A DNA stretch of 21,154 nt from CAYNNP01 sp964398215 (GTDB lineage Bacteria; Planctomycetota; Planctomycetia; Pirellulales; Pirellulaceae). Positions 14,810 to 21,154 of the stretch are shown in pieces. The number at the start of each line of letters is the position of its first letter. Within the stretch, counting starts at the first letter, position 1. The stretch lies in assembly GCA_964398215.1 (NCBI GenBank), contig CAYNNP010000107.1, positions 1-21,154 on the forward strand, written 5' to 3'. Both the position numbers and the translations under genes were made by a program. Below the pieces are notes generated by a model that had not been told where the DNA came from, did no database searches, and was given only the letters and a program-made list of their open reading frames with translations.

Positions 14810-14863
14810 TTGGGCACTCAAATATCGATGATGGGAGCAACAATTGGTTCAATTGAGCCGCGA

Positions 14864-14893
14864 ATTATTGCACGCTCAGTAGGTTCTGTACAA
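14864..14893 (-). promoter_or_regulatory. possible sigma70-type promoter for rpmG
   Basis: On the minus strand TTGTAC (14893-14888) and AATAAT (14869-14864) are separated by 18 nt and lie 55-84 nt upstream of the rpmG ATG. The -10 box matches 5 of 6 consensus bases; the -35 box is weak (3 of 6). This is the only fair candidate in the 160-nt gap. Confidence 0.3.
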
Positions 14894-14914
14894 GTAGAAA
14901 TCTGAGGCTAGAAC

Positions 14915-14948
14915 GGCCAAACATTGGCTTTTTTGGCGATTTTTGGCC
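14915..14948. repeat. inverted repeat between the nuclease-like gene and rpmG
   Basis: The ggccaaa at 14915-14921 pairs perfectly with tttggcc at 14942-14948 around a 20-nt loop that also holds A/T runs. It lies just past the stop of the gene at 14971 and may help end that transcript, but the T-run sits inside the loop and not after the stem. Confidence 0.35.
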
Positions 14949-14970
14949 TCAAAAGCAAAAACGCGTCGCC

Positions 14971-15678
14971 TCAGGCGGCATTTCGTTTTTTCGGCGAACG
15001 CCGCTTTGTTGTAAAGCCATAGACGATGCCTTCGCGTTTCCGTTCGATTTGCTTGATCGCGTTGATGTTGCGTAGGACGTATGCGATTTGCTGGGCAACC
15101 CAGCGTGGGCGGTCAATGACGGTTGCTAAATCCGCGGTATTGAACCGTTTGGGTTTTCGTTTCCAGCCCAGCAATTTAACCAAGTCATTGGAGGTTCTGA
15201 ATTCGTGGGTTTCGTCAATGGAAACAAGGTTCACATCGGCGACTTGAAACTTCTTTTTCCAGCGTTGACGGCGACTGCGCCGCTTGCCAGGCGGAGCTCG
15301 GAATTCTTCGACTTGGAGCAGTGGAACTTCGATGACCAGATTTGGATGCGGAAAAATTTTGGTGAAGTAGATCAGTTCTTCAAAGACATCCAAAACCGAT
15401 CCTCGTTTGGGGCTCATGCGACTGGATGTCGGCGCTGCGCCAGGTTCGGTGACTTTCGAGATTCGTTTTCTGGCGATGACAGGTTTGACAATCCGGAGTT
15501 TGTGACGAGTTAACAATCGGCGCGTCTTGTCTTTGATCGCTGACAGGGATGCACACTGAATTTCGATCAGTTCATCATCGCGAATCGCATCGATACGAAA
15601 ACTGCCGATGGTGACTTCCGTGTTGGATTCATCATCGGCATAAAGATGCTTGAGTTGTTGGTGGAGGGTTCGTTCCAT
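14971..15678 (-). CDS. possible PD-(D/E)XK nuclease with C-terminal winged helix
   Basis: This 235-aa protein has no name that I recognise. The N-terminal 45 residues carry EVTIGSFRIDAIRDDELIEI followed by Gln41, which reads as a PD-(D/E)XK core: Glu21, Asp30, Glu39 and Gln41, with the D-x8-E-x-Q spacing known from BglII. Two strongly basic stretches follow (about 69-73 and 131-143). Residues about 162-223 look like a winged helix (TADLATVIDRPRWVAQQI, then a recognition-like helix and wing). The tail is also basic, all consistent with DNA or RNA binding. The ATG at 15678 has AGGAG 8 nt upstream. It begins 27 nt after pyrE, so the two are probably cotranscribed. There is no methyltransferase beside it, which argues against a simple restriction enzyme. 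Confidence 0.6.
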   Translation of the reverse strand: MERTLHQQLKHLYADDESNTEVTIGSFRIDAIRDDELIEIQCASLSAIKDKTRRLLTRHKLRIVKPVIARKRISKVTEPGAAPTSSRMSPKRGSVLDVFEELIYFTKIFPHPNLVIEVPLLQVEEFRAPPGKRRSRRQRWKKKFQVADVNLVSIDETHEFRTSNDLVKLLGWKRKPKRFNTADLATVIDRPRWVAQQIAYVLRNINAIKQIERKREGIVYGFTTKRRSPKKRNAA

Positions 15679-15705
15679 CGCTGGATCTCCTGAGCGGTTT
15701 GGCCG

Positions 15706-16263
15706 TTACTCGGGTTCGATCCCAAAGTCGCGGATGGTTGAGAGTGTCACGAGTTCCAAACCCTTGGCCGCGAACGCTGCTTCGCCGCCAGCCAGTCGGT
15801 CGATGATTGCGATGACCTTTTCGACTTTGAGTCCAAACTGTACCGCAGCATCAACTGCTTTGATTGCGCTACCGCCGCTTGTGATAACGTCTTCCACGAT
15901 CACAACGGATTGTCCTGGTTCAACAGGGCCTTCGACTTGTTTGCCAGTGCCGTGTCCCTTTGGCTCTTTACGAACCATGAACCCTTTCAATGGTAGGTCT
16001 CGCTGGCCAGCCAAGGTGACGATTGATGCGGTGATGGGGTCGGCACCGATTGCCATTCCGCCGACCGCCATCGGCATGGGGTCCATGGCTTGGATCAGTT
16101 CTAGCATTCCGGCTGCAATCAAGTTGGCACCTTGCGGGTGCAGTGTGATTTTGCGGCAGTCGAGATAGTACGAAGCTTTTTTTCCGCTTGCGAGCGTGAA
16201 CTCGCCTCGTTGCAGTGCTTCGGCTTGCAGTAGATCTAGAAGGGCGTTGCGGTCAAATGCCAT
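15706..16263 (-). CDS. pyrE: orotate phosphoribosyltransferase
   Basis: This 185-aa enzyme joins orotate and PRPP to make orotidine 5'-phosphate, the fifth step of pyrimidine synthesis. The PRPP-binding motif is VVIVEDVITSGGSA at residues 121-134. The flexible catalytic loop is seen at 95-112 (FMVRKEPKGHGTGKQVEG), with the conserved lysines and the His. The N-terminal FTLASGKKASYYLDCRK (22-38) is also typical. The length is that of a stand-alone PyrE. The ATG at 16263 was chosen over an upstream TTG at 16296. It follows the L,D-transpeptidase gene by 48 nt and precedes the nuclease-like gene by 27 nt, so the three may share a transcript. Confidence 0.96.
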   Translation of the reverse strand: MAFDRNALLDLLQAEALQRGEFTLASGKKASYYLDCRKITLHPQGANLIAAGMLELIQAMDPMPMAVGGMAIGADPITASIVTLAGQRDLPLKGFMVRKEPKGHGTGKQVEGPVEPGQSVVIVEDVITSGGSAIKAVDAAVQFGLKVEKVIAIIDRLAGGEAAFAAKGLELVTLSTIRDFGIEPE

Positions 16264-16311
16264 GAGTCGTTCCGTTCGTCGGTTATTGGTCAGCAAGTAG
16301 ACCTACTGATT

Positions 16312-17682
16312 TTATCGACGAATGGTTACAGAAGAACCCTGGGTCAGAATGCCGTACAAATCGTCAGCGTAGTCACCAGCAAGGCTAATGCAGCCTTTGT
16401 CCGACGGCCGACTTGCGTGAGGACTGCCGTGAATACATAGCTGGCCGCCCAAATCGATCCAGATGTTTCCATAGGGATTGTTAGGATCATTGGGTGTCAG
16501 CTGAATCTGGCCCGAATAAAAGGGCCGTTCTGTGCTTTTGTCTTGAACGATGAACGACCCCGGTTTTGGCGTGGGCGCCGTTCCGGTGGCAATCGGAAAG
16601 CGTCCAGCGTAAAGGTCACCCAAGAACAAGGTTAGTTCTTTGCGAGTCAGGTCGACTTGTGCAGAAAACGGACCGCGAACAACCTTAAGCTCTGTGCCTG
16701 GCAAGATTGTCGTTGGGTCTTTCACGCCATTGACATTTGCCAACAGCGCCCAAGGTACATCGTAGTCAGCTGCGATGTCCTGCAATTTTTCACTTCGCCC
16801 GACACGGTGCGGTTGTGTCAGCAAATGACGTTTGGAGTAAATGACTTCTCTGGCCAGCGGATCCAAGCGAGCCAAAAGCTGCGATCGTTCTTGTTCGGTG
16901 ATGTTTGGCGTGTTGTAAAACAGGCTCAACGTGGCAAGTGCCTCACGCAGTTGATCGTTGTTGTACTGCCGATCTGCGGTTGCGATCGCATTGGAGAGCC
17001 CAAGGTTTGCGGAAGGAGTAACCGCACCTGCTTGGGTGACCGACGGCGGATCCGAAACTGTTGGCAATGCAGGCAGTGTGACGCCACCAGGTGTTGGTGG
17101 GGTTGGTGGATTTACAAACTGATTCACCCGTGGCTTGGATTCAAACCCTGCAGGCATTCCCATTGGGTTGGGAACCTGGAACGTTGATCCAGTCGAGGCA
17201 TAGCTGCTTGGTGCATTTGGCATCACTGATGATGCTTGTCCAGACGCGGAGGGCAACTTGGTCGGCGCCGAAGGTGTTTGGCTACTAGCGAGATCTGCTG
17301 GCTGTGAAAATGTTGCCGGTGGAACATCGGGCAACGGTGCCGTAGGTTGTGGAGATTGCAACGGTTCCAATGTCATGCTCGGAACAGGTGAATCGCCAAT
17401 TGCAGCATTAAGGCTAGCCATCGATGGTGCAACAGGATTGGATTCCGGCGCATTGAACCCCATCGACTCCGGCAAAGATTGCTCAACCCCTACGACGTCA
17501 TTAGTGGAAATCATTGATTCTGGAGTTCCCGTATCGGTACCCAAATCCATCTCGCCAATAGCGATCAGATCTTGGGTGTATTCTTCGGGAACAGGCTCGG
17601 GTGGTGTCGTCAGAGTAATGTACGACTGGTACATGATTGTAATGACGAACACGACCACAGCTGCGGTTTTCACAGTTTGCAC
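16312..17682 (-). CDS. membrane-anchored L,D-transpeptidase with LysM domain
   Basis: This 456-aa protein has an N-terminal anchor helix (residues 5-22, KTAAVVVFVITIMYQSYI). A long Pro/Ser/Thr-rich linker follows (about 27-225), then a helical segment (about 228-285), a LysM peptidoglycan-binding domain (about 291-335) and a YkuD catalytic domain (about 338-456). The active site is CIHGSPHASRPSDKGC, with His418 and nucleophile Cys431. The residue after GCI is Ser and not the usual Arg, a small departure from the family. L,D-transpeptidases cross-link peptidoglycan or attach proteins to it, which fits the cell wall now accepted for planctomycetes. The start is a GTG at 17682 with GGAGG 6 nt upstream. 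Likely first gene of a unit with pyrE. Confidence 0.92.
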   Translation of the reverse strand: MQTVKTAAVVVFVITIMYQSYITLTTPPEPVPEEYTQDLIAIGEMDLGTDTGTPESMISTNDVVGVEQSLPESMGFNAPESNPVAPSMASLNAAIGDSPVPSMTLEPLQSPQPTAPLPDVPPATFSQPADLASSQTPSAPTKLPSASGQASSVMPNAPSSYASTGSTFQVPNPMGMPAGFESKPRVNQFVNPPTPPTPGGVTLPALPTVSDPPSVTQAGAVTPSANLGLSNAIATADRQYNNDQLREALATLSLFYNTPNITEQERSQLLARLDPLAREVIYSKRHLLTQPHRVGRSEKLQDIAADYDVPWALLANVNGVKDPTTILPGTELKVVRGPFSAQVDLTRKELTLFLGDLYAGRFPIATGTAPTPKPGSFIVQDKSTERPFYSGQIQLTPNDPNNPYGNIWIDLGGQLCIHGSPHASRPSDKGCISLAGDYADDLYGILTQGSSVTIRR

Positions 17683-18068
17683 GATAGTCCTCCGTGACGG
17701 ATTCGCGCCAGCATGAAATTTCTAATTCTTTTGAAGGCTAGCGAAATATCGCGGTAGCCTGCCAGACCACTTTTGCAAATCTTGAAAAATGGGATGAAGA
17801 CTTGCTGATTGGGTTTTCGTTCACGTTCGCTGCGTGCATTCAANNNNNNNNNNNNNNNNNNNNNNNNNNNNNNNNNNNNNNNNNNNNNNNNNNNNNNNNN
17901 NNNNNNNNNNNNNNNNNNNNNNNNNNNNNNNNNNNNNNNNNNNATGGGATGAAGACTTGCTGATTGGGTTTTCGTTCACGTTCGCTGCGTGCATTCAATT
18001 GACCAATCCTTCGGTTCTGGTAATCGTATCCACGCGAGGTTGTCGCATGGCAAGGATCCGTTTGCTGT
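17683..18068. other. intergenic region containing an assembly gap
   Basis: No gene is seen in these 386 positions. They hold the leader of the L,D-transpeptidase gene, a run of 100 N (17844-17943) and the region after the BBP7 stop. An exact 55-bp duplication flanks the gap. If the copies are merged and the N removed, the true spacer would be about 231 bp. No clear promoter was found. Confidence 0.8.
17789..17998. other. 100-N gap flanked by an exact 55-bp duplicate (unmerged contig overlap)
   Basis: Positions 17789-17843 and 17944-17998 are identical over 55 bp, starting atgggatgaagac and ending gcgtgcattcaa. They directly abut the two ends of a 100-N run. The copy length equals a common assembler k-mer size and the N number is a standard filler, so this is most likely one sequence split between two contigs. 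Confidence 0.85.
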
Positions 18069-19412
18069 CTAAAAATTCAATAGGCCACCAAGCGATAGGC
18101 CATGAGCCCAATAATCGCTTTCGTTGAAACGGAATCGTGGCCGGAGTGGTCCCGCAAACGGATCGACCTCGGGTGCGACTAGGTTGGGGTTCAGATCTAA
18201 ATCGATTTGGTCACCCGCTCGAACAACGTTGGGGAAATACAACGCTGAATAGCCAGCGGTCGCAGACAGGCGAGGCGTGATTTGAATTCCAAGCTTGAAA
18301 CCGATCTCAGGTATCATCATGAATTCATCGCGCTGAAAACGCCCAATGTTTGATCGTTGCGCTAGCAATCCGCCGGTGAAGCGATCTGTCAATCCAGCTT
18401 CGGTGATATCGGTATATCCATTGATCAGAACCTCCTGATCATTGTTGCCAACGGCTACTCGCAATGTTGATTCCAGGTAACCGCGCTGGAAACTTGCACG
18501 GTGAATCAAACCCAATTGCAAACCATTGAATTGATTTTTGGTGTTGAACTGATCTCGCAATCCAATGGTCCCCGGAGCGGCAGGCAACAGCGAGGTAATG
18601 TTTTCACGAATGTCTAACTGATCCTCCAATTGGAGGTAGCGATAACCCAAAATCCAATCGATTCGATCTTGTTGCTGGCAATTGCAGTTGCCATGCGTTG
18701 GACAAAGCGCCGCGCGAATGTTCACGATTGCCGATTGCAAGCTTGTTTCTGCATCGATCGCGATCGACCCTGCTGCAAGATTTGGAAAGGAAACCAGCTG
18801 TGCGGTTTCTCTGCCAGCGACAATGTCAAAAAACGGACGTCCCAGGATAGTCGTGCCATCGCTGCTTCCGCGAAACTGATCGTCTTGGTCAGCCAGCCGA
18901 AAGTACTCGCCTTCGATTGCAAATGTTTGTTGTGGGGTAACCCAAAACCCAATGTTCCCACGAAACCCGTTGGCAGTTCCACCACCAAGTTCTCCATTTC
19001 CAAACAGAACGTTGGTTCCCGTCCCGCCTAAGAAAGCGGCTTCGTTTTGCGGGGTTCCAGCGGGGCTGGAAGTGACCAAGGGCGGCACATCCATGCCATC
19101 GACGTCCCACAGCAACCATTCCGCAGAAATCCAACCGCGATTTGGATTGACATTGCGATTCGCAAAAATATTGCTCAGTGGACGGATCTTTCGGTTACGC
19201 AACAGGGCGGCGTTTTGCACCGAACCAGGATCGCCACCCAGAATCCAATCGCCACCAAAACCACTAGCCAAACTTCCTGGCATGATCGCGTAGGGATCGC
19301 TCTGTGATTGATTCGCCAGCGCAACAGGGACGTACGCAGCTTGCTGAGCTTTGGCCGAGCAAACGGCAAAAGCACAGGCAATGGCTAGCAGCAATAGCCG
19401 GCAAACGTGCAA
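18069..19412 (-). CDS. BBP7 family outer-membrane beta-barrel protein
   Basis: This 447-aa protein has a signal peptide (residues 1-23, core LLLLAIACAFAVCSAKA). The barrel region carries the marks of the planctomycete BBP7 family: WISAEWLLWDVDGMDVPPLV near residue 93, an FRGNIGFWVTPQQTFAIEGEYF segment, and DRIDWILGYRYLQLEDQL near 255-270. It ends in alternating hydrophobic strands with a final LSLGGLLNF, an outer-membrane-type C-terminus. A small Cys cluster (CPTHGNCNC) precedes the GYRY segment. These proteins are predicted porins; no transported substrate is known. The start is a TTG at 19412, supported by GGAG 7 nt upstream and the signal peptide. A 7-bp hairpin (19437-19443 with 19447-19453) lies in the leader. 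Confidence 0.9.
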   Translation of the reverse strand: MHVCRLLLLAIACAFAVCSAKAQQAAYVPVALANQSQSDPYAIMPGSLASGFGGDWILGGDPGSVQNAALLRNRKIRPLSNIFANRNVNPNRGWISAEWLLWDVDGMDVPPLVTSSPAGTPQNEAAFLGGTGTNVLFGNGELGGGTANGFRGNIGFWVTPQQTFAIEGEYFRLADQDDQFRGSSDGTTILGRPFFDIVAGRETAQLVSFPNLAAGSIAIDAETSLQSAIVNIRAALCPTHGNCNCQQQDRIDWILGYRYLQLEDQLDIRENITSLLPAAPGTIGLRDQFNTKNQFNGLQLGLIHRASFQRGYLESTLRVAVGNNDQEVLINGYTDITEAGLTDRFTGGLLAQRSNIGRFQRDEFMMIPEIGFKLGIQITPRLSATAGYSALYFPNVVRAGDQIDLDLNPNLVAPEVDPFAGPLRPRFRFNESDYWAHGLSLGGLLNF

Positions 19413-19667
19413 TGAAGTACTCCGAAAATGATTCTTGAAAAATTCGATTTTTCGCTAAAGTTCGTGGAAAGTCCAAAAATGAAGCTTCCGCGTCAAGACG
19501 AATGGAAGGGATTTGATTGCGACCTAAAGCGTGAAACATGCACGGTGCGTCATTATGTGTTGGCAACTTGGCCGTGAAACTGACTTGCCGAATCGGAACA
19601 CTTTAATGATCCTGGTAAGTTGTTTTTACTGATCAATTTTCAATTCAGGCCCTCAAAGGAACCCAGA

Positions 19668-20039
19668 ATGCGTCCTGTCGTTTACGGTATTACTGTTTTA
19701 GCTGCTGTCGGAATCATGATTGGCATCGTGATGGTGCCCGATTCCAATGTCACCGATTCGACTGGATCAACGAATCCAGTGGCCAACGTGATGTCGGCCC
19801 CTGGTACATTGAAAATCAACGTGCCCGATATGCACTGCGCAGTCATGTGCTATCCGAAAGTCAAAAAGGCGCTGGAGGCTCAGGAAAATATTGCCAGCGT
19901 AGAATTGGCTGAACAAAAAGAAGAAGGCATCATCGACACACCCCATGTCGTCATCAACTATCGAGCGGGTTTCAATTTGAACACCGCGCTGACGTCTTTG
20001 GAAAAGAACGAGTTCAAGAACAACGAACTGGTTCAATAG
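19668..20039 (+). CDS. membrane-anchored HMA-like metal-binding protein with CX3C motif
   Basis: This 123-aa protein has an N-terminal membrane helix (residues 4-23, VVYGITVLAAVGIMIGIVMV). A short polar linker and a ferredoxin-like HMA domain (about 47-119) follow. The metal loop is MHCAVMC at residues 55-61. It has Cys57 and Cys61 separated by three residues, where classic HMA domains have CxxC. The flanking pattern (NVPDMHC, then PKVKKALEAQENIASVEL) is otherwise typical. The domain should face the periplasm and may carry copper or another soft metal. The ATG at 19668 has AAGGA upstream; a TTG at 19620 is less likely. It lies 17 nt before the chelatase gene, so the two are probably an operon. 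Confidence 0.83.
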   Translation: MRPVVYGITVLAAVGIMIGIVMVPDSNVTDSTGSTNPVANVMSAPGTLKINVPDMHCAVMCYPKVKKALEAQENIASVELAEQKEEGIIDTPHVVINYRAGFNLNTALTSLEKNEFKNNELVQ

Positions 20040-20056
20040 TCAAAACCATTTGCGAT

Positions 20057-20821
20057 ATGAAAACAGCAAGCCCAGATAGATCCGGTGTGATGCTGATCGG
20101 TCATGGCACACGTGACCAACAAGGAACTGACGAATTCTTTCAGCTTGGCGAGATCCTCACCAAGCTTCTTTCGCCAACACCAGTGGTTGCCTGCCTGTTG
20201 GAGTTTCAGGAACCCACCATTCCGCAAGCATGGCAGACGCTGGTCGAACAAGGCGTTGAACACATTCACGTCGCGCCGTTGCTGCTGTTTGCCGCCGGTC
20301 ATGCCAAGCAAGATATTCCGGCGCTGATTCAAAAATGCCAATCCTCGACACCTACGATTTCGTTCGATCAATCTCGGCCGATTTCGCGTCATTTGGATCT
20401 TGTCAAACTCGTTCAGCAACGAATCCAAGAGCAATTGGACGCAAACATCCAGCCCGATGAGACCGCGCTGTTGATGGTCGGGCGCGGCAGTCATGACCCA
20501 TGCGCCTCGGCGGATATGAAGGTGTTGACGGAAGTGATTCGGCGGCGATTTGATTTTGTTAAAACTCGGACGGCTTACTACGCAATGGCTCAGCCAGCAC
20601 TGAAAGAAGTATTGATCGAAATGGCACAAGACTCTTCCACCAAAACGGTCATCGTCCAGCCGCATCTTTTATTCCATGGGCGACTGTACGAAGCCATCGG
20701 GCGGATTGTCAGCGAAGTTGCAGCAGAATACTCCAACAAGAAATTCGTGCTTTCGAGTTACCTAGGCCCCAACATCCACATCGCCAATAGCATTGCCGCG
20801 CGGACATATTCCAGTAGGTGA
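20057..20821 (+). CDS. CbiX/SirB-type sirohydrochlorin chelatase (two-domain form)
   Basis: This 254-aa protein belongs to the class II chelatases that insert cobalt or iron into sirohydrochlorin for cobalamin or siroheme synthesis. It has two similar halves. The first carries GHGTRD (15-20) and PLLLFAAGHAKQDIP (74-88), placing the metal-binding His at 16 and 82. The second has VGRGSHDP (141-148), where the first His is Arg, and QPHLLFHGRLYEAI (201-214). Loss of the first His in the second half is common in long CbiX proteins, so the active site is expected in the first half. Whether the metal is Co or Fe cannot be told. Other cobalamin or siroheme genes are not in the window. Confidence 0.9.
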   Translation: MKTASPDRSGVMLIGHGTRDQQGTDEFFQLGEILTKLLSPTPVVACLLEFQEPTIPQAWQTLVEQGVEHIHVAPLLLFAAGHAKQDIPALIQKCQSSTPTISFDQSRPISRHLDLVKLVQQRIQEQLDANIQPDETALLMVGRGSHDPCASADMKVLTEVIRRRFDFVKTRTAYYAMAQPALKEVLIEMAQDSSTKTVIVQPHLLFHGRLYEAIGRIVSEVAAEYSNKKFVLSSYLGPNIHIANSIAARTYSSR

Positions 20822-21154
20822 ATACGGGTTCAACAAAATTGAGTATCGACGCTCCAGAATCTGCGAGAGTGGCGACGAAGGCCATCGCCATTGAGTATCG
20901 GAGAGATTCGTGCTCATCACCGCGGCCACCTTGAGAGTGGGCCGTCGTGAATTCTAGGTCTAGATGCTTAAGAAACGTTTCGAGCTAATCCGTGCTTGCA
21001 TCAGTCGCCGAAATTTCGGTGGCGTCTGCATAATCTCTTTCCCCTATTAGCACCAAACCAAATATTGATGGCCTGAAAGGTTGTGAATCTTTAGGCCGGA
21101 GGCCGGCACAACCCTAGCTGGTGGCGTCAGCCACCAGACAGAATCAGAACTGAA
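20822..21154. other. intergenic end of the window, no gene seen
   Basis: No credible coding region, tRNA or other RNA gene was found in these 333 nt. It contains a direct 11-bp repeat, attgagtatcg (20838-20848 and 20890-20900), a weak inverted repeat around tggcga/tcgcca near 20871-20890, and the double-hairpin repeat at 21071-21137. Confidence 0.7.
21071..21137. repeat. REP-like double-hairpin repeat
   Basis: Two close hairpins are visible. The gccgg at 21095-21099 pairs with ccggc at 21103-21107 (3-nt loop). The ctggtggc at 21118-21125 pairs perfectly with gccaccag at 21130-21137 around gtca. From memory, ggccggaggccggcac followed by a ggtggc...gccacc hairpin is a common intergenic repeat in Rhodopirellula-like genomes. 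It differs in sequence from the palindromes around the transposase at 3470, so it is a separate family. Confidence 0.55.

Noticed and set aside
14300..14905. Plus-strand frame of 201 codons
   Set aside because: It is antisense to recJ, the terminator and rpmG, all of which are well supported on the other strand.
17834..18127. Plus-strand reading frame of 97 codons running through the N gap
   Set aside because: About a third of it is unknown bases, and the rest lies in intergenic DNA or antisense to the end of the BBP7 gene.
20033..20665. Minus-strand frame of 210 codons
   Set aside because: It is antisense to the CbiX-type chelatase, whose motifs are clear, and has no recognisable domain.

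Overview
The window looks like a chromosomal piece of a planctomycete, most likely of the Pirellulaceae (Rhodopirellula-like). This is inferred from gene content: a BBP7-type beta-barrel porin, a DUF2891 protein, an FG-GAP secreted protein, an anti-sigma-like membrane protein of a planctomycete type, a BatA/DUF58 pair, and intergenic palindromes of the kind common in that group. No rRNA or tRNA gene, phage module or CRISPR array was seen.

Layout. Positions 1-2621, minus strand: a secreted CAP-domain protein, a secreted protein of unknown function and an RmlD-like NAD(P)-binding protein, read as one probable operon that ends at a REP-like hairpin. Positions 2898-4043: a small two-helix membrane protein, then a compact unit in which a Y1/HUH transposase of the RAYT type is boxed in by two long palindromes in opposite orientation. 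Positions 4127-8863, minus strand: a DUF58 protein, a BatA-like VWA membrane protein, a small membrane protein and a seven-repeat FG-GAP protein. Positions 9048-12695, plus strand: a large single-pass protein with two degenerate anti-sigma-like repeats and a FecR-like outer part, then a DUF2891 protein. Positions 12705-17682, minus strand: an L,D-transpeptidase, pyrE, a possible PD-(D/E)XK nuclease with a winged helix, rpmG (54 aa), a rho-independent terminator and recJ. Positions 17844-17943 are 100 N flanked by an exact 55-bp duplication, which looks like an unmerged contig overlap. Positions 18069-19412, minus strand: the BBP7 porin. Positions 19668-20821, plus strand: a membrane-anchored HMA-like protein with a CX3C motif, coupled to a CbiX-type chelatase. 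The window ends in a double-hairpin repeat.

Most genes are housekeeping or cell-envelope genes. The strongest candidates for unusual biology are the RAYT unit with its paired palindromes (3370-4043), the nuclease-like gene behind pyrE (14971-15678), and the CX3C metal-binding protein paired with a tetrapyrrole chelatase (19668-20821). Several starts were moved from the longest possible reading frame because a ribosome binding site or signal peptide supports another codon; each case is explained in its entry.
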